DNA of 24,198 nucleotides from CAZDGK01 sp964505035 (GTDB lineage: Bacteria > Patescibacteriota > Saccharimonadia > UBA4664): the NCBI GenBank assembly GCA_964505035.1, contig CAZDGK010000016.1, positions 1 through 24,198 of the forward strand. Direction: 5' to 3'. The notes beneath the pieces were generated by a model. It was not told where the DNA came from. It did no database searches and worked only from the letters and a program-made list of their open reading frames with translations. Below, in pieces: positions 1 through 5,711 of this stretch (the stretch's first letter is position 1; every line of letters starts with the position of its first letter). The position numbers and the translations under genes are program-made.

Positions 1-516
1 CGCGAGCGATCGACGGGAGTCAGGCAAGAGATCTACGGTCAGGTGGAGGCCCGCAAGCGTGTGGCCAACGAGGTGCGAGACGAGCTGAACCGCCGCCGCG
101 ACGCCCGGGCTGCCGCACGAAAGCCCCAGCCAGATGCCCGGGCTCAGCGGGCGGCCGCGCAACAAGCTCGGGAGGATGAGCGGGATGCTCGTATGGCCGA
201 GCGAGCGGCTCGAGCCGTTCAGGCGGCCAACGCCGGCGACGAAGTCGCCCGGGCTCAGCAGGCGGCGCGCCAATACCTGGCCACACTCGGCCAGACTGGC
301 AGCGTGCGCGTCTGGTCGGTGGAACTGCGTTGGCGCGACGCTGACGACTACCACTACCTGGGGTACTTCAACCCGTCCAACAGCACCTTGCGTGTGCACA
401 TCCGGGTGGGCGAAGGCACACCCGAGGCACGGCGCATGGGTGGTGGTTGGTACCGGCCCGCCGATACGGCAGAGCTAGTGCGCCAGGCCAAGGTGGCCGA
501 CACCAAGCGCTACTGA
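1..516 (+). CDS. Partial unrecognised protein, 5' end outside window
   Basis: The reading frame is open from the first base and ends at a TGA at 514-516, so the true start lies upstream; an in-frame GTG at 43 is only an internal candidate. The visible N-terminal two thirds is very rich in Arg, Ala, Glu and Gln, with repeated R-A-A-A and D-A-R patterns typical of a long charged helix or coiled coil. The C-terminal ~75 residues change character to aromatic-rich beta-like sequence (VWSVELRW, YHYLGYFNPSN). I do not recognise the family. It is one of only two plus-strand genes and is followed at once by a strong terminator. The charged repeat composition means similarity searches should use the C-terminal part. 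Confidence 0.6.
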   Translation, partial: RERSTGVRQEIYGQVEARKRVANEVRDELNRRRDARAAARKPQPDARAQRAAAQQAREDERDARMAERAARAVQAANAGDEVARAQQAARQYLATLGQTGSVRVWSVELRWRDADDYHYLGYFNPSNSTLRVHIRVGEGTPEARRMGGGWYRPADTAELVRQAKVADTKRY

Positions 517-525
517 ACGCCTGCC

Positions 526-561
526 GCGGACAGTTCTACATCAGAACTGTCCGCTATTTTT
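526..561 (+). terminator. Rho-independent terminator
   Basis: A perfect 12-bp stem (GCGGACAGTTCT at 526-537 with AGAACTGTCCGC at 543-554) encloses a 5-base loop and is followed by TATTTTT on the plus strand. It lies 9 bases after the stop of the partial plus-strand gene. The right arm touches the TAG of the convergent Nudix gene (554-556). There is no T-run on the minus strand, so it should work for the plus strand only. Confidence 0.9.
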
Positions 562-973
562 GTAGGCTAAGCTGACCGCCCGACCAGGCGTCGAGGAAAT
601 TCTGGGTATTGGCGGAGAGCTGGTCTGTGATGGCGAGTAGCTCGGCCTGGCTAAAGACCCGCAGGTCGTCAAAGGTGTGCGGCTCGGCGATGGTCGGCGT
701 GCCAGCCGTGACGTGGCCTAAATACCAGATATAGCTCATGGTATAGCCGTCTTCCTGGAAGTCACGCTCTCCGAGCTGGCGGACGATGCGGACGTCTACG
801 GCAAGCTCTTCCTTGATTTCGCGCACGACGGTGGCTTCAGCGGACTCACCGGGGTCAATCTTGCCACCGGGGATCTCCCACTGGGTGCGCTTAGGCGTGT
901 GACGATGGAGCAGCAGGATACGGCCCTGGTCATCGGGGATAATGCAGCCGGCAAGACGGAGGTTGCCGGCCAT
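554..973 (-). CDS. Nudix hydrolase
   Basis: Encodes a 139-residue Nudix-fold hydrolase, expected to cleave a nucleoside diphosphate linked to another moiety with Mg2+. The Nudix box is visible as GGKIDPGE, seven residues, then REIKEEL, matching Gx5Ex7REUxEE; the usual final Gly is Ala here (EELAV), a tolerated but less common change. An 8-oxo-dGTP-like or other nucleotide clean-up role is a family-level guess; the substrate cannot be read from sequence. I start at the ATG at 971-973, giving MAGNLRLAG. Longer upstream extensions in this frame are low-complexity Arg/Ala sequence and overlap the membrane-protein gene. The ATG shares its A with that gene's TGA (TGATG), so the two are probably translationally coupled. 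Confidence 0.9.
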   Translation of the reverse strand: MAGNLRLAGCIIPDDQGRILLLHRHTPKRTQWEIPGGKIDPGESAEATVVREIKEELAVDVRIVRQLGERDFQEDGYTMSYIWYLGHVTAGTPTIAEPHTFDDLRVFSQAELLAITDQLSANTQNFLDAWSGGQLSLQK

Positions 974-1785
974 CAGTGAGCCGCCTTGGCTTCGGCGGCC
1001 GGGTGATGGAAGAAGCGGAAGAACAGATGCAGGGCTCCGAGGACGAGCACAAGAGCGCCCAGGCCGGCGGCGACATACAGGAAGTCGCGCGAAACATCCC
1101 CAGACACCGCCGTCGCGAAGGCGCGCACGGGCGCGGCCAGGGCTTTGGCTGGCGAAGTAGTAAGCATGGAGTCGACGAGGGCGGGCAGGAATTGGGCCAG
1201 GCCGGCGGCGGCCAGAGTGAGCAAACCGGCGAAGAAGGCGGCCTCGGCTAGGGCTAGCCAGCGACGATGGCCGGCGACGAGCACGATCAGCCCGGCGAGC
1301 ACCACGGCAGCCAGCGGAGCCCACCATTTGAGCTGGCCGGTCTGCTGGATGGCACTGCGCAGGCCGGGCCCGGCGCCGGTGGTGCCGACGGATTGCGGAG
1401 TGTCGAGGGCGGGTTTGAGCTCGGCGGGCACGTCGTAGCCAGCAGCAGTGATGCGGGACTCGATCTCGCGCAGATCGAGGCGAGGAGCCTGGCCGCCTCG
1501 CTCAAAGAAGGTAATGAGGGCCGGCAGCATAGTATCGAGCTGATCGCGCACCAAGCTCGGAGTGATAACCTGGGTCAGAATGTATTTGGTGTCGCTGGAG
1601 GTGGAGGTGTTGCTGGCGAGTGCCTCCGGGAGAGCGGCGGCTAGGCCGTCGGCCAGATGGGTGTCGTCGGCTTTGTGCATGAGGTAGCTGGCATTCCAGA
1701 CGGTGGCCGAAAGCACCCAGGCCGCCGCGCCGACGACCAGCGCCAGGACGAGCAGGCCACTGAGCAGGCGCGTGATGAGGTGCAT
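973..1785 (-). CDS. Conserved membrane protein, unknown function
   Basis: A 270-residue protein with an N-terminal hydrophobic segment (about residues 5-27), a roughly 120-residue polar region probably outside the membrane (Asp/Ser/Thr-rich, including a run starting SNTSTSSD), then three hydrophobic segments in the C-terminal half (about 150-170, 178-200 and 235-258) and a short His/Ala/Lys tail. I do not recognise a named family. The start at MHLITRLL (ATG at 1783-1785) is chosen because its A is also the last base of the ksgA TAA, giving a TAATG overlap. The gene sits between ksgA and the Nudix gene with one-base overlaps on both sides, so it is co-translated with them, but its job is unknown. 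Confidence 0.75.
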   Translation of the reverse strand: MHLITRLLSGLLVLALVVGAAAWVLSATVWNASYLMHKADDTHLADGLAAALPEALASNTSTSSDTKYILTQVITPSLVRDQLDTMLPALITFFERGGQAPRLDLREIESRITAAGYDVPAELKPALDTPQSVGTTGAGPGLRSAIQQTGQLKWWAPLAAVVLAGLIVLVAGHRRWLALAEAAFFAGLLTLAAAGLAQFLPALVDSMLTTSPAKALAAPVRAFATAVSGDVSRDFLYVAAGLGALVLVLGALHLFFRFFHHPAAEAKAAH

Positions 1786-2612
1786 TACACAAGCTCCTCG
1801 GCGGTGGCCGCCTGATAGAGGCGCTGCCATTCGGGCAGACTCAGCTCCTGGGCGCGAGCATGCGGCGGCAGGCTGGCAGCGGCGAGCAGGCTGGCGGCGC
1901 GGTCGACGCTGGTATTGAGGCCACCGGCCAGCGCATTTTTGAGCTGCTTGCGCTTCTCGCCGAAGCCGGCCTTGATGAGGCGGAAGAGGCGGCTCGCGTC
2001 CGCCGGAAACGCCGGACCGGTGAGCGTAACGCGCAGCACGGCCGAATCAACATCTGGCGCAGGCCAAAACAGGTGCCGCTCGACGACCCGCACGATCTCC
2101 GGCCGGCCATAATATTGGATAGACAGAGCCAAAACTGAGAGCTGGCCAGGCCCGGCGGTAATGCGCTCGGCAACTTCCTTCTGAATGAGCAGGCTCATGA
2201 GGCTAGGCGGGTTGGGGCTCTCGATGAGCAGGCGGAAGATTTTGCTGGTGAGATAGTACGGAATGTTGGCAATGACTTTGTAACCAGCCGGGAGTGAGCG
2301 CAGATCGAAACGCAGGATGTCCTGCTCGACGACTTCGAGATTGGCTGGAGCGTCGCGACGAAGCAGGCCGGCCAGCACGGGGTCGGTCTCCACGGCAACG
2401 ACGCGCGATACGGCGGCCAGCAACGGGCGGGTCATGACGCCCAAACCGGGGCCGATTTCGAGCACGGTGTCGGCCGGGGCTGGGTCGGCCGCCTCCATGA
2501 CGACGTGAAGACTATCGGCATCCACAAGAAAGTGCTGGCCGAGGTTTTTGTTTGGCTTGATACCCGCAAGCTTGAGGGCGGTGCGGACATCCTCCACGCG
2601 CGATAAATCCAT
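1785..2612 (-). CDS. rsmA (ksgA): 16S rRNA (adenine1518/1519-N6)-dimethyltransferase
   Basis: RsmA/KsgA uses S-adenosylmethionine to dimethylate two adjacent adenines in helix 45 of 16S rRNA during small-subunit maturation. Family signatures are plain: LGQHFLVD near the N-terminus, the SAM-binding motif I VLEIGPGLGVMT, the acidic residue after beta-2 in VVAVETDP, and the catalytic motif NIPYYLTSKIF (NxPY). The C-terminal domain holds the usual KAGFGEKRKQLKN stretch. About 275 residues is normal. The start is uncertain: I chose ATG at 2610-2612 (MDLSRVEDV) because a -10-like TGGTATTAT ends 7 bases upstream. ATGs at 2621 and 2675 are in frame, but the latter lies inside a hairpin. First gene of a tightly overlapping three-gene unit. 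Confidence 0.95.
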   Translation of the reverse strand: MDLSRVEDVRTALKLAGIKPNKNLGQHFLVDADSLHVVMEAADPAPADTVLEIGPGLGVMTRPLLAAVSRVVAVETDPVLAGLLRRDAPANLEVVEQDILRFDLRSLPAGYKVIANIPYYLTSKIFRLLIESPNPPSLMSLLIQKEVAERITAGPGQLSVLALSIQYYGRPEIVRVVERHLFWPAPDVDSAVLRVTLTGPAFPADASRLFRLIKAGFGEKRKQLKNALAGGLNTSVDRAASLLAAASLPPHARAQELSLPEWQRLYQAATAEELV

Positions 2613-2619
2613 GGTTTTC

Positions 2620-2628
2620 ATAATACCA
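2620..2628 (-). promoter_or_regulatory. Extended -10 directly upstream of ksgA
   Basis: On the minus strand the sequence TGGTATTAT (TGn plus a 5/6 match to TATAAT) ends 7 bases before the ATG at 2612. Transcription would start on or next to the A of ATG, predicting a leaderless ksgA mRNA. No Shine-Dalgarno sequence precedes this ATG. Confidence 0.5.
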
Positions 2629-2656
2629 GAAGCGATATCAGACCGGGCCATCGGTT

Positions 2657-2682
2657 TGGGCGGACGCAGAAGCATCCGCCCA
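2657..2682 (-). terminator. Hairpin between small ORF and ksgA (weak terminator)
   Basis: TGGGCGGA (2657-2664) pairs with TCCGCCCA (2675-2682), extended by GC/GC with one mismatch around an AGAA loop. It begins 4 bases after the stop of the 64-residue gene. It has no U-tract on either strand, so it may be a transcription barrier or RNA stabiliser rather than a classic terminator. Confidence 0.4.
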
Positions 2683-2686
2683 GGGA

Positions 2687-2881
2687 CTAGCGAGGTTGGC
2701 CGCGACGAGACTCGAGGCCACTAGGGACTGAACCAGGGCTCGGCGGCCAATGCCAGAAGGCAATTTCGCCGCCATGGCCCCTGACCGTCTGCTCGATATC
2801 GGCGATGAACGCGTCGCGCTGCGATCGTGGGATGGTGAAATACAGCTCGCCGCGCAGGGGTTGTGGGAGTACGTCGGTCAT
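2687..2881 (-). CDS. Small hypothetical protein, 64 residues
   Basis: A short gene starting at ATG 2879-2881 (MTDVLPQPLRGELYFTIP), with an AAAGGA Shine-Dalgarno about 8 bases upstream and a good promoter at 2931-2939. Those two signals are the main reasons to call it real. The protein has a central part with alternating hydrophobic residues (ELYFTIP, DAFIADIEQTV, EIAFWHWP) and a polar Arg/Ser/Gly tail. No Cys motif, membrane segment or signal peptide is seen. I do not recognise the family. It lies upstream of ksgA on the same strand but is separated from it by a hairpin and by ksgA's own -10. Confidence 0.6.
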   Translation of the reverse strand: MTDVLPQPLRGELYFTIPRSQRDAFIADIEQTVRGHGGEIAFWHWPPSPGSVPSGLESRRGQPR

Positions 2882-2930
2882 GCCCTGGTCCTTTCGGTTT
2901 GGTGTTGGTAGTCCGGCCGACCTCACGTCT

Positions 2931-2939
2931 ATTATACCA
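2931..2939 (-). promoter_or_regulatory. Extended -10 promoter of the 64-residue gene
   Basis: Minus-strand TGGTATAAT is a perfect extended -10 (TGn-TATAAT). No convincing -35 is seen 15-18 bases upstream, which is common for extended -10 promoters. The predicted start near 2924 leaves a leader of about 40 bases carrying the AAAGGA ribosome-binding site. Confidence 0.6.
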
Positions 2940-2994
2940 CTCCAACAGATATGAAAAAGGTGGTTTTCAGATATGACGGCGGCCCCCGATACCG

Positions 2995-3630
2995 CTACGG
3001 GCGAGGGACGTCGACGTAGATGGTCCAGAGGTCGCCGGCCCCTTTGAGGGTATGAATTTGATAACCAGTCTTGGTGGCGAGTCCAAGTGCGATGGAAACT
3101 TGGCCCTCATTGTCACCATTGAGTACATAGGCAGTGAGGCCGGCAAAGCCAGTGGCGACAGGATTGGTGGGCGGCGAGCTGAGTGTGGACCCGCCGCCGT
3201 CGGTGTGGGCGGTGGCCGGCGAAAACACTAGCTGCAGGTAGAAGGGGCCGGTGAGCGTCACGGGGGCGCCAGAGCCGTCACGGACCACTTGGCTAACATA
3301 GCCAATCTGATAGCCCGGGGCGGCGGCGCCGTGGAAGTCGAAGGAGATGCGGTCATAGCTGCCTTCAGGGTGCTGCCCGGGACGGATGGCCGAGAGCGGC
3401 GGCACTGGCGGTACTGAGCCCGCAAACGTCTGCTGCGACGGGCCGGTCAGCCAATCAGTAGCGCCGGGCGTCGGGCTGACCGATGGAGTAGCCGACGACG
3501 ACACAGACGGCGAAGGCGTGGTGTAGGGCGCGAAGACGGCCTGGTTGTTGGCTGCATAGACCGCCAAAGCGGCGATGACCGCCACGGCGGCCAAGCCGGT
3601 GAGGATAATAATGACACGCTGGCGCTTCAT
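2995..3630 (-). CDS. Secreted or anchored AMIN-like domain protein
   Basis: A 211-residue protein with a positively charged start (MKRQR), one hydrophobic segment (about 6-28), a Pro/Ser/Thr-rich linker (about 35-65) and a C-terminal domain from about residue 90. The domain matches my memory of the AMIN-like domain of actinobacterial lipoproteins: DRISFDF, PGYQIGYVSQVVRDGSG, a short beta region, GDNEGQVSIALGLA and YQIHTL..WTIYVDV. AMIN-type domains are associated with cell-wall or envelope targeting, so a surface role is inferred. There is no lipobox Cys; the N-terminal segment may be a signal anchor. The start at ATG 3628-3630 is preferred over an in-frame ATG 15 bases upstream because a TATGCT box ends 6 bases before it. 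Confidence 0.8.
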   Translation of the reverse strand: MKRQRVIIILTGLAAVAVIAALAVYAANNQAVFAPYTTPSPSVSSSATPSVSPTPGATDWLTGPSQQTFAGSVPPVPPLSAIRPGQHPEGSYDRISFDFHGAAAPGYQIGYVSQVVRDGSGAPVTLTGPFYLQLVFSPATAHTDGGGSTLSSPPTNPVATGFAGLTAYVLNGDNEGQVSIALGLATKTGYQIHTLKGAGDLWTIYVDVPRP

Positions 3631-3636
3631 GTGCTT

Positions 3637-3642
3637 AGCATA
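3637..3642 (-). promoter_or_regulatory. -10 box of AMIN-like gene
   Basis: Minus-strand TATGCT (4/6 match to TATAAT) ends 6 bases before the ATG at 3630, with no Shine-Dalgarno between them. It fits the leaderless pattern seen at several other genes in the window but is one of the weaker matches. Confidence 0.35.
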
Positions 3643-3654
3643 CACCTATATCCA

Positions 3655-3691
3655 TAAAAAAGATGGCCCGCCCCAAATATTGGAGCGGGCC
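3655..3691 (-). terminator. Strong terminator ending the ubiquitin-like operon
   Basis: Positions 3665-3691 form a 12-bp stem with a 3-base loop (GGCCCGC...GCGGGCC with one G-T pair), followed on the minus strand by ATC and a T6 run. It lies about 45 bases downstream of the reconstructed stop of the ubiquitin-like gene and closes the minus-strand operon before the AMIN-like gene. Confidence 0.9.
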
Positions 3692-3734
3692 ACGGCCTGA
3701 GGCCTACGGTACTACTGCCTTACGGCAGCGCCGG

Positions 3735-4137
3735 TCAGCCGTTCTCGATCGTGGGAACGAGGGCGACGGCCGGAACGGCCGCGTGCCCGGTCACCGGGTC
3801 CACCGCGTCGGTGGGGATCTCGGTGTCGAGGTGGGGCGGCCGCCCCGTGACCCCCCCCAGGGCGGGCCGGGGGGCGCGGGAGCCGGCCGGGGCGCACGCG
3901 GGGCGGGGGGGGGTGCCGGGTCACCGGGCCCCCGGCGGGGTGGGGTATCTCGGTTTGGCGGGGGCCGGGCCGACCGTTCACGACCACCTGGGCGTCAGTG
4001 GGGACGCTGTAGCCGGCCGTCGCGAAGGCGGCGCGGGGGGTCATGCGGTCGACGCGGGCGACGTGGGCGCTGTCCCGGCCACCGTAAGCGGTGACCTTCA
4101 CGGTGGAGGCCGGGGCCTCCAGGGTGCCAGTGCTCAT
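3735..4137 (-). CDS. Ubiquitin-like beta-grasp protein (frame broken by assembly error)
   Basis: Last gene of the operon, starting at ATG 4135-4137 behind a strong AAGGAGGAG site. The first ~55 residues (VKVTAY, TPRAAFATAGYSV, AQVVVNG) resemble a MoaD/ThiS/ubiquitin-type beta-grasp fold. As assembled, the frame runs into Pro/Arg junk and ends at 3712. However, 3915-3972 is a collinear, G/C-corrupted copy of 3785-3842, 130 bases away. Removing one copy gives a clean protein of 90 residues that continues VNGRPPHLDTEIPTDAVD and ends VALVPTIENG at the TGA 3735-3737. The C-terminal Asn-Gly, in place of the usual Gly-Gly, would be the tail adenylated by the neighbouring E1. That it is the modifier is inferred from fold, size and neighbours; the reconstruction itself is read from the sequence. 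Confidence 0.7.
3785..3972. repeat. Error-laden tandem duplicate (assembly artefact)
   Basis: 3785-3842 and 3915-3972 align without gaps and share landmarks such as GTCACCGGG and ATCTCGGT at identical spacing. Differences in the second copy are mostly changes to G. The sequence between them (3849-3914) is dominated by C8, G8 and mixed G/C runs. This looks like a low-quality read tail joined into the contig rather than biology. Confidence 0.8.
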
Positions 4138-4156
4138 CTCTCCTCCTTGTGAGAGT

Positions 4157-4852
4157 TTACCTGGAATCCGACATGGGTCCCAGGATGCGCTGGAAAGAAT
4201 CCATTTCCACCATCACTGACAATGGAAATGGCTCGTGCCGGACCCAACGCGTGATGACGTTGTTGATCTCGGCGGCCAACGCCAATGTGGTGTTGGCAAT
4301 GGACTGGGCGGTGCACGGCAGGCGTGAAGCCTTGCTGCTCGGGAACAACCAACCCTCATAGTGCTGAAGGTCAGATGGCCGCGTGAGTCTGACGACGAAA
4401 AGCTGGTACTTCTCGCCACCCAAGCGGCCGTCCAGATACAGCGGCACCGTAGTGCGGGGACGCAAGGCGCTGACCACATTCCAGATGGTCTGGCGACTCG
4501 CCATGGAGTCTACCCCACTGACGGCGATACCGTCAAGGGTGCTGGACTCCGTGAACCGGCCGCGGACCGTGATCTGGTCCGGGTCGACTCCTCGGGCAAC
4601 CAGCCGCTCCTTGGCTACGTCCACCTTGTACCGCCCGATGTCGGACGGCAGGTAGGGTAGCTGGTTGGGCAGGTTGTGACTCGCGACCACATCGTCGTCC
4701 CAGAGGACGAAGCTGCGGAAGCCGAGCGCCCAGAGTGCCTCCATCGCGATGCCCCCGATGCCGCCCAGGCCGATCACATTGACCGTCCAGGGCAGATCCT
4801 TGGGGCTGATGATGTCACTCTGGCGGAGCCAGTCAGCCCTCTGTGGCTGCAT
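4157..4852 (-). CDS. ThiF/E1-like ubiquitin-activating adenylyltransferase
   Basis: A 231-residue Rossmann-type E1-like protein expected to adenylate the C-terminus of a ubiquitin-like partner. The nucleotide-binding loop is GLGGIGG (28-34), followed by LWDDDVVASHNLPNQ (50-64), matching the E1/MoeB/ThiF D-x-V-x(3)-N-L-x-R-Q signature except that the Arg is Asn63. Conserved-type Lys76/Lys81 (YKVDVAK) and Asp115 (SGVDSMASR) follow. Cys180 in LPCTAQS is the candidate thioester Cys. At this length it is a minimal adenylation domain without the extra domains of eukaryotic E1s. It overlaps the JAB gene by 20 bases and ends 20 bases before the ubiquitin-like gene, so the three are co-translated. The substrate is inferred to be the adjacent ubiquitin-like protein. 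Confidence 0.88.
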   Translation of the reverse strand: MQPQRADWLRQSDIISPKDLPWTVNVIGLGGIGGIAMEALWALGFRSFVLWDDDVVASHNLPNQLPYLPSDIGRYKVDVAKERLVARGVDPDQITVRGRFTESSTLDGIAVSGVDSMASRQTIWNVVSALRPRTTVPLYLDGRLGGEKYQLFVVRLTRPSDLQHYEGWLFPSSKASRLPCTAQSIANTTLALAAEINNVITRWVRHEPFPLSVMVEMDSFQRILGPMSDSR

Positions 4853-5441
4853 CGATTGTCACCACCTTACTGATGGGAACAGCGGTGGCCAATAGGACAC
4901 CGGGGAGGTCGGTTTCGACCGCCACTGGTTGCGGCCTGGTAGGGCCACGGAAACGTCGGGTGGTGCCCGGAATGGTGAGCTTCCTCCCGACCTCTGCCTG
5001 CAACTCGGCCAGCACCTCGGTGGTGAGGCTAGTCACAAGCAGGTTCTCAGCAGGAATCTGCACTGCTACACGCACTGGATTGAAGATATCCAGGCGGCAG
5101 AAGGCTTCGCCGAGCTTGTTGACGACCAGACTGATAATCCAGTCGCCGGGGGTCCGGTCAATGGTACCGGTATCCGTCCCGGAGCAGTAGACGCCCCCAT
5201 GGACATGGGAGTGCCACTGCAGTTTGAGGTCCAACTCCTGGTCGCGGCATTGCAGCGCGAACATGTATTGGGCCAGGGCTGGTACGCTCACGACCGCTGA
5301 AACGGGCGTGACGACCTGGTCGAGAATGTCCACCTGGTACACCAGGAAGTCATTGCCGACCCGCTTGATGAGGCCGAAGCCGTTGATCTCGACGGGGCTG
5401 AGGGCCGTGTAGGCCAGCAGCCGCTGCCAAGCATCAAGCAT
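4833..5441 (-). CDS. JAB/JAMM (MPN) metallopeptidase, deubiquitinase-like
   Basis: A 202-residue protein with a complete JAMM zinc signature: Glu18 in SPVEINGFG, then H77-S-H79, seven residues, S87, two residues and D90 (QWHSHVHGGVYCSGTD), matching HxHx7SxxD. Members of this family remove or trim ubiquitin-like modifiers as Zn2+-dependent isopeptidases. The last ~70 residues are an extra, unrecognised C-terminal part. I start at ATG 5439-5441 (MLDAWQRLLAY); the frame stays open upstream, but only through G/C homopolymer, adapter sequence and an N gap that are not believable as coding sequence. No Shine-Dalgarno is visible before this ATG, possibly because the upstream bases are corrupted. It overlaps the E1 start by 20 bases. 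Confidence 0.87.
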   Translation of the reverse strand: MLDAWQRLLAYTALSPVEINGFGLIKRVGNDFLVYQVDILDQVVTPVSAVVSVPALAQYMFALQCRDQELDLKLQWHSHVHGGVYCSGTDTGTIDRTPGDWIISLVVNKLGEAFCRLDIFNPVRVAVQIPAENLLVTSLTTEVLAELQAEVGRKLTIPGTTRRFRGPTRPQPVAVETDLPGVLLATAVPISKVVTIDAATEG

Positions 5442-5454
5442 GAAGATGACCCGC

Positions 5455-5494
5455 GGGCGGGGGGGGCCCCCCCCCCCCGCGCGCGGGCGCGGCG
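5455..5494. other. G/C homopolymer junk at contig end
   Basis: A run of about eight G followed by a long run of C and mixed C/G between the JAB start and a duplicated gene tail. Its abrupt homopolymers resemble those at 3849-3914 and are best read as sequencing or assembly error. Confidence 0.6.
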
Positions 5495-5549
5495 GATTCA
5501 TACTAATTGACCTCGGGGTAGTCGCGCCGCACACGGTGTCGGTCGGACC
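5495..5549 (-). repeat. Imperfect second copy of the E2-like gene's 3' end
   Basis: These 55 bases match 5704-5758 at 47 of 55 positions without gaps and, on the minus strand, would encode a tail ending RRDYPEVN followed by TAG (5503-5505), against RRDYPEVK in the intact gene. Five of the eight differences turn A/T into G/C, and the copy runs directly into adapter sequence. I favour a corrupted read of the same locus. A second E2-like paralogue or strain variant ending here remains possible. Confidence 0.65.
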
Positions 5550-5572
5550 AGATAGGAAGAGCGTGGGGTTGG
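5550..5572 (+). other. Degraded Illumina adapter sequence
   Basis: AGATAGGAAGAGCGTGGGG and the next few bases differ at only four of 23 positions from the standard Illumina read-through adapter beginning AGATCGGAAGAGCGTCG. It sits exactly at the edge of the N gap, as expected for a contig extended with an untrimmed read end. It is not biological sequence. Confidence 0.85.
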
Positions 5573-5582
5573 NNNNNNNNNN
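5573..5582. other. Assembly gap (10 N)
   Basis: Ten N bases separate the contig carrying JAB, E1 and Ubl from the contig carrying the E2-like gene. The true distance is unknown, so a small gene or a few missing bases between E2-like and JAB cannot be excluded. Confidence 0.95.
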
Positions 5583-5711
5583 GCGGATTGCTGCAGGGGA
5601 GGTCAGCCGCATCGTGTTCTGCCCCGCTGCGGTGGCAAAGCACCACCCTTTATCTCCCCCCGCGGGCGGGGGAGACCCCCGCCCGACGAGCTGTGACTTG
5701 CCGAATTCATA
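5583..5711. other. Spacer after the E2-like gene, partly unreliable
   Basis: On the minus strand this follows the E2-like stop. It contains a perfect 9-bp G/C hairpin with a 3-base loop (about 5661-5682) and then an open stretch beginning MRLTSPAAIR that runs into the gap. The hairpin has no U-tract. Whether this is genuine intergenic DNA, the start of a lost gene or read-end noise cannot be decided here. Confidence 0.4.

Noticed and set aside
974..1327. N-terminal extension of the Nudix frame to 1327
   Set aside because: Arg/Ala-rich low-complexity sequence overlapping the membrane-protein gene; the Nudix domain starts naturally at the ATG 971-973.
3712..3734. Literal 141-residue Pro/Arg-rich reading of the last operon gene ending at 3712
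   Set aside because: The Pro/Arg-rich part is the wrong frame produced by an inserted error-laden copy; the collinear alternative ends at 3735.
5442..5612. N-terminal extension of the JAB frame to 5612
   Set aside because: Passes through a G/C homopolymer, a duplicate gene tail, adapter sequence and ten N bases.
5661..5682. Perfect G/C hairpin after the E2-like gene as an operon terminator
   Set aside because: No U-tract, lies in a stretch of doubtful sequence, and the downstream genes clearly belong to the same unit.
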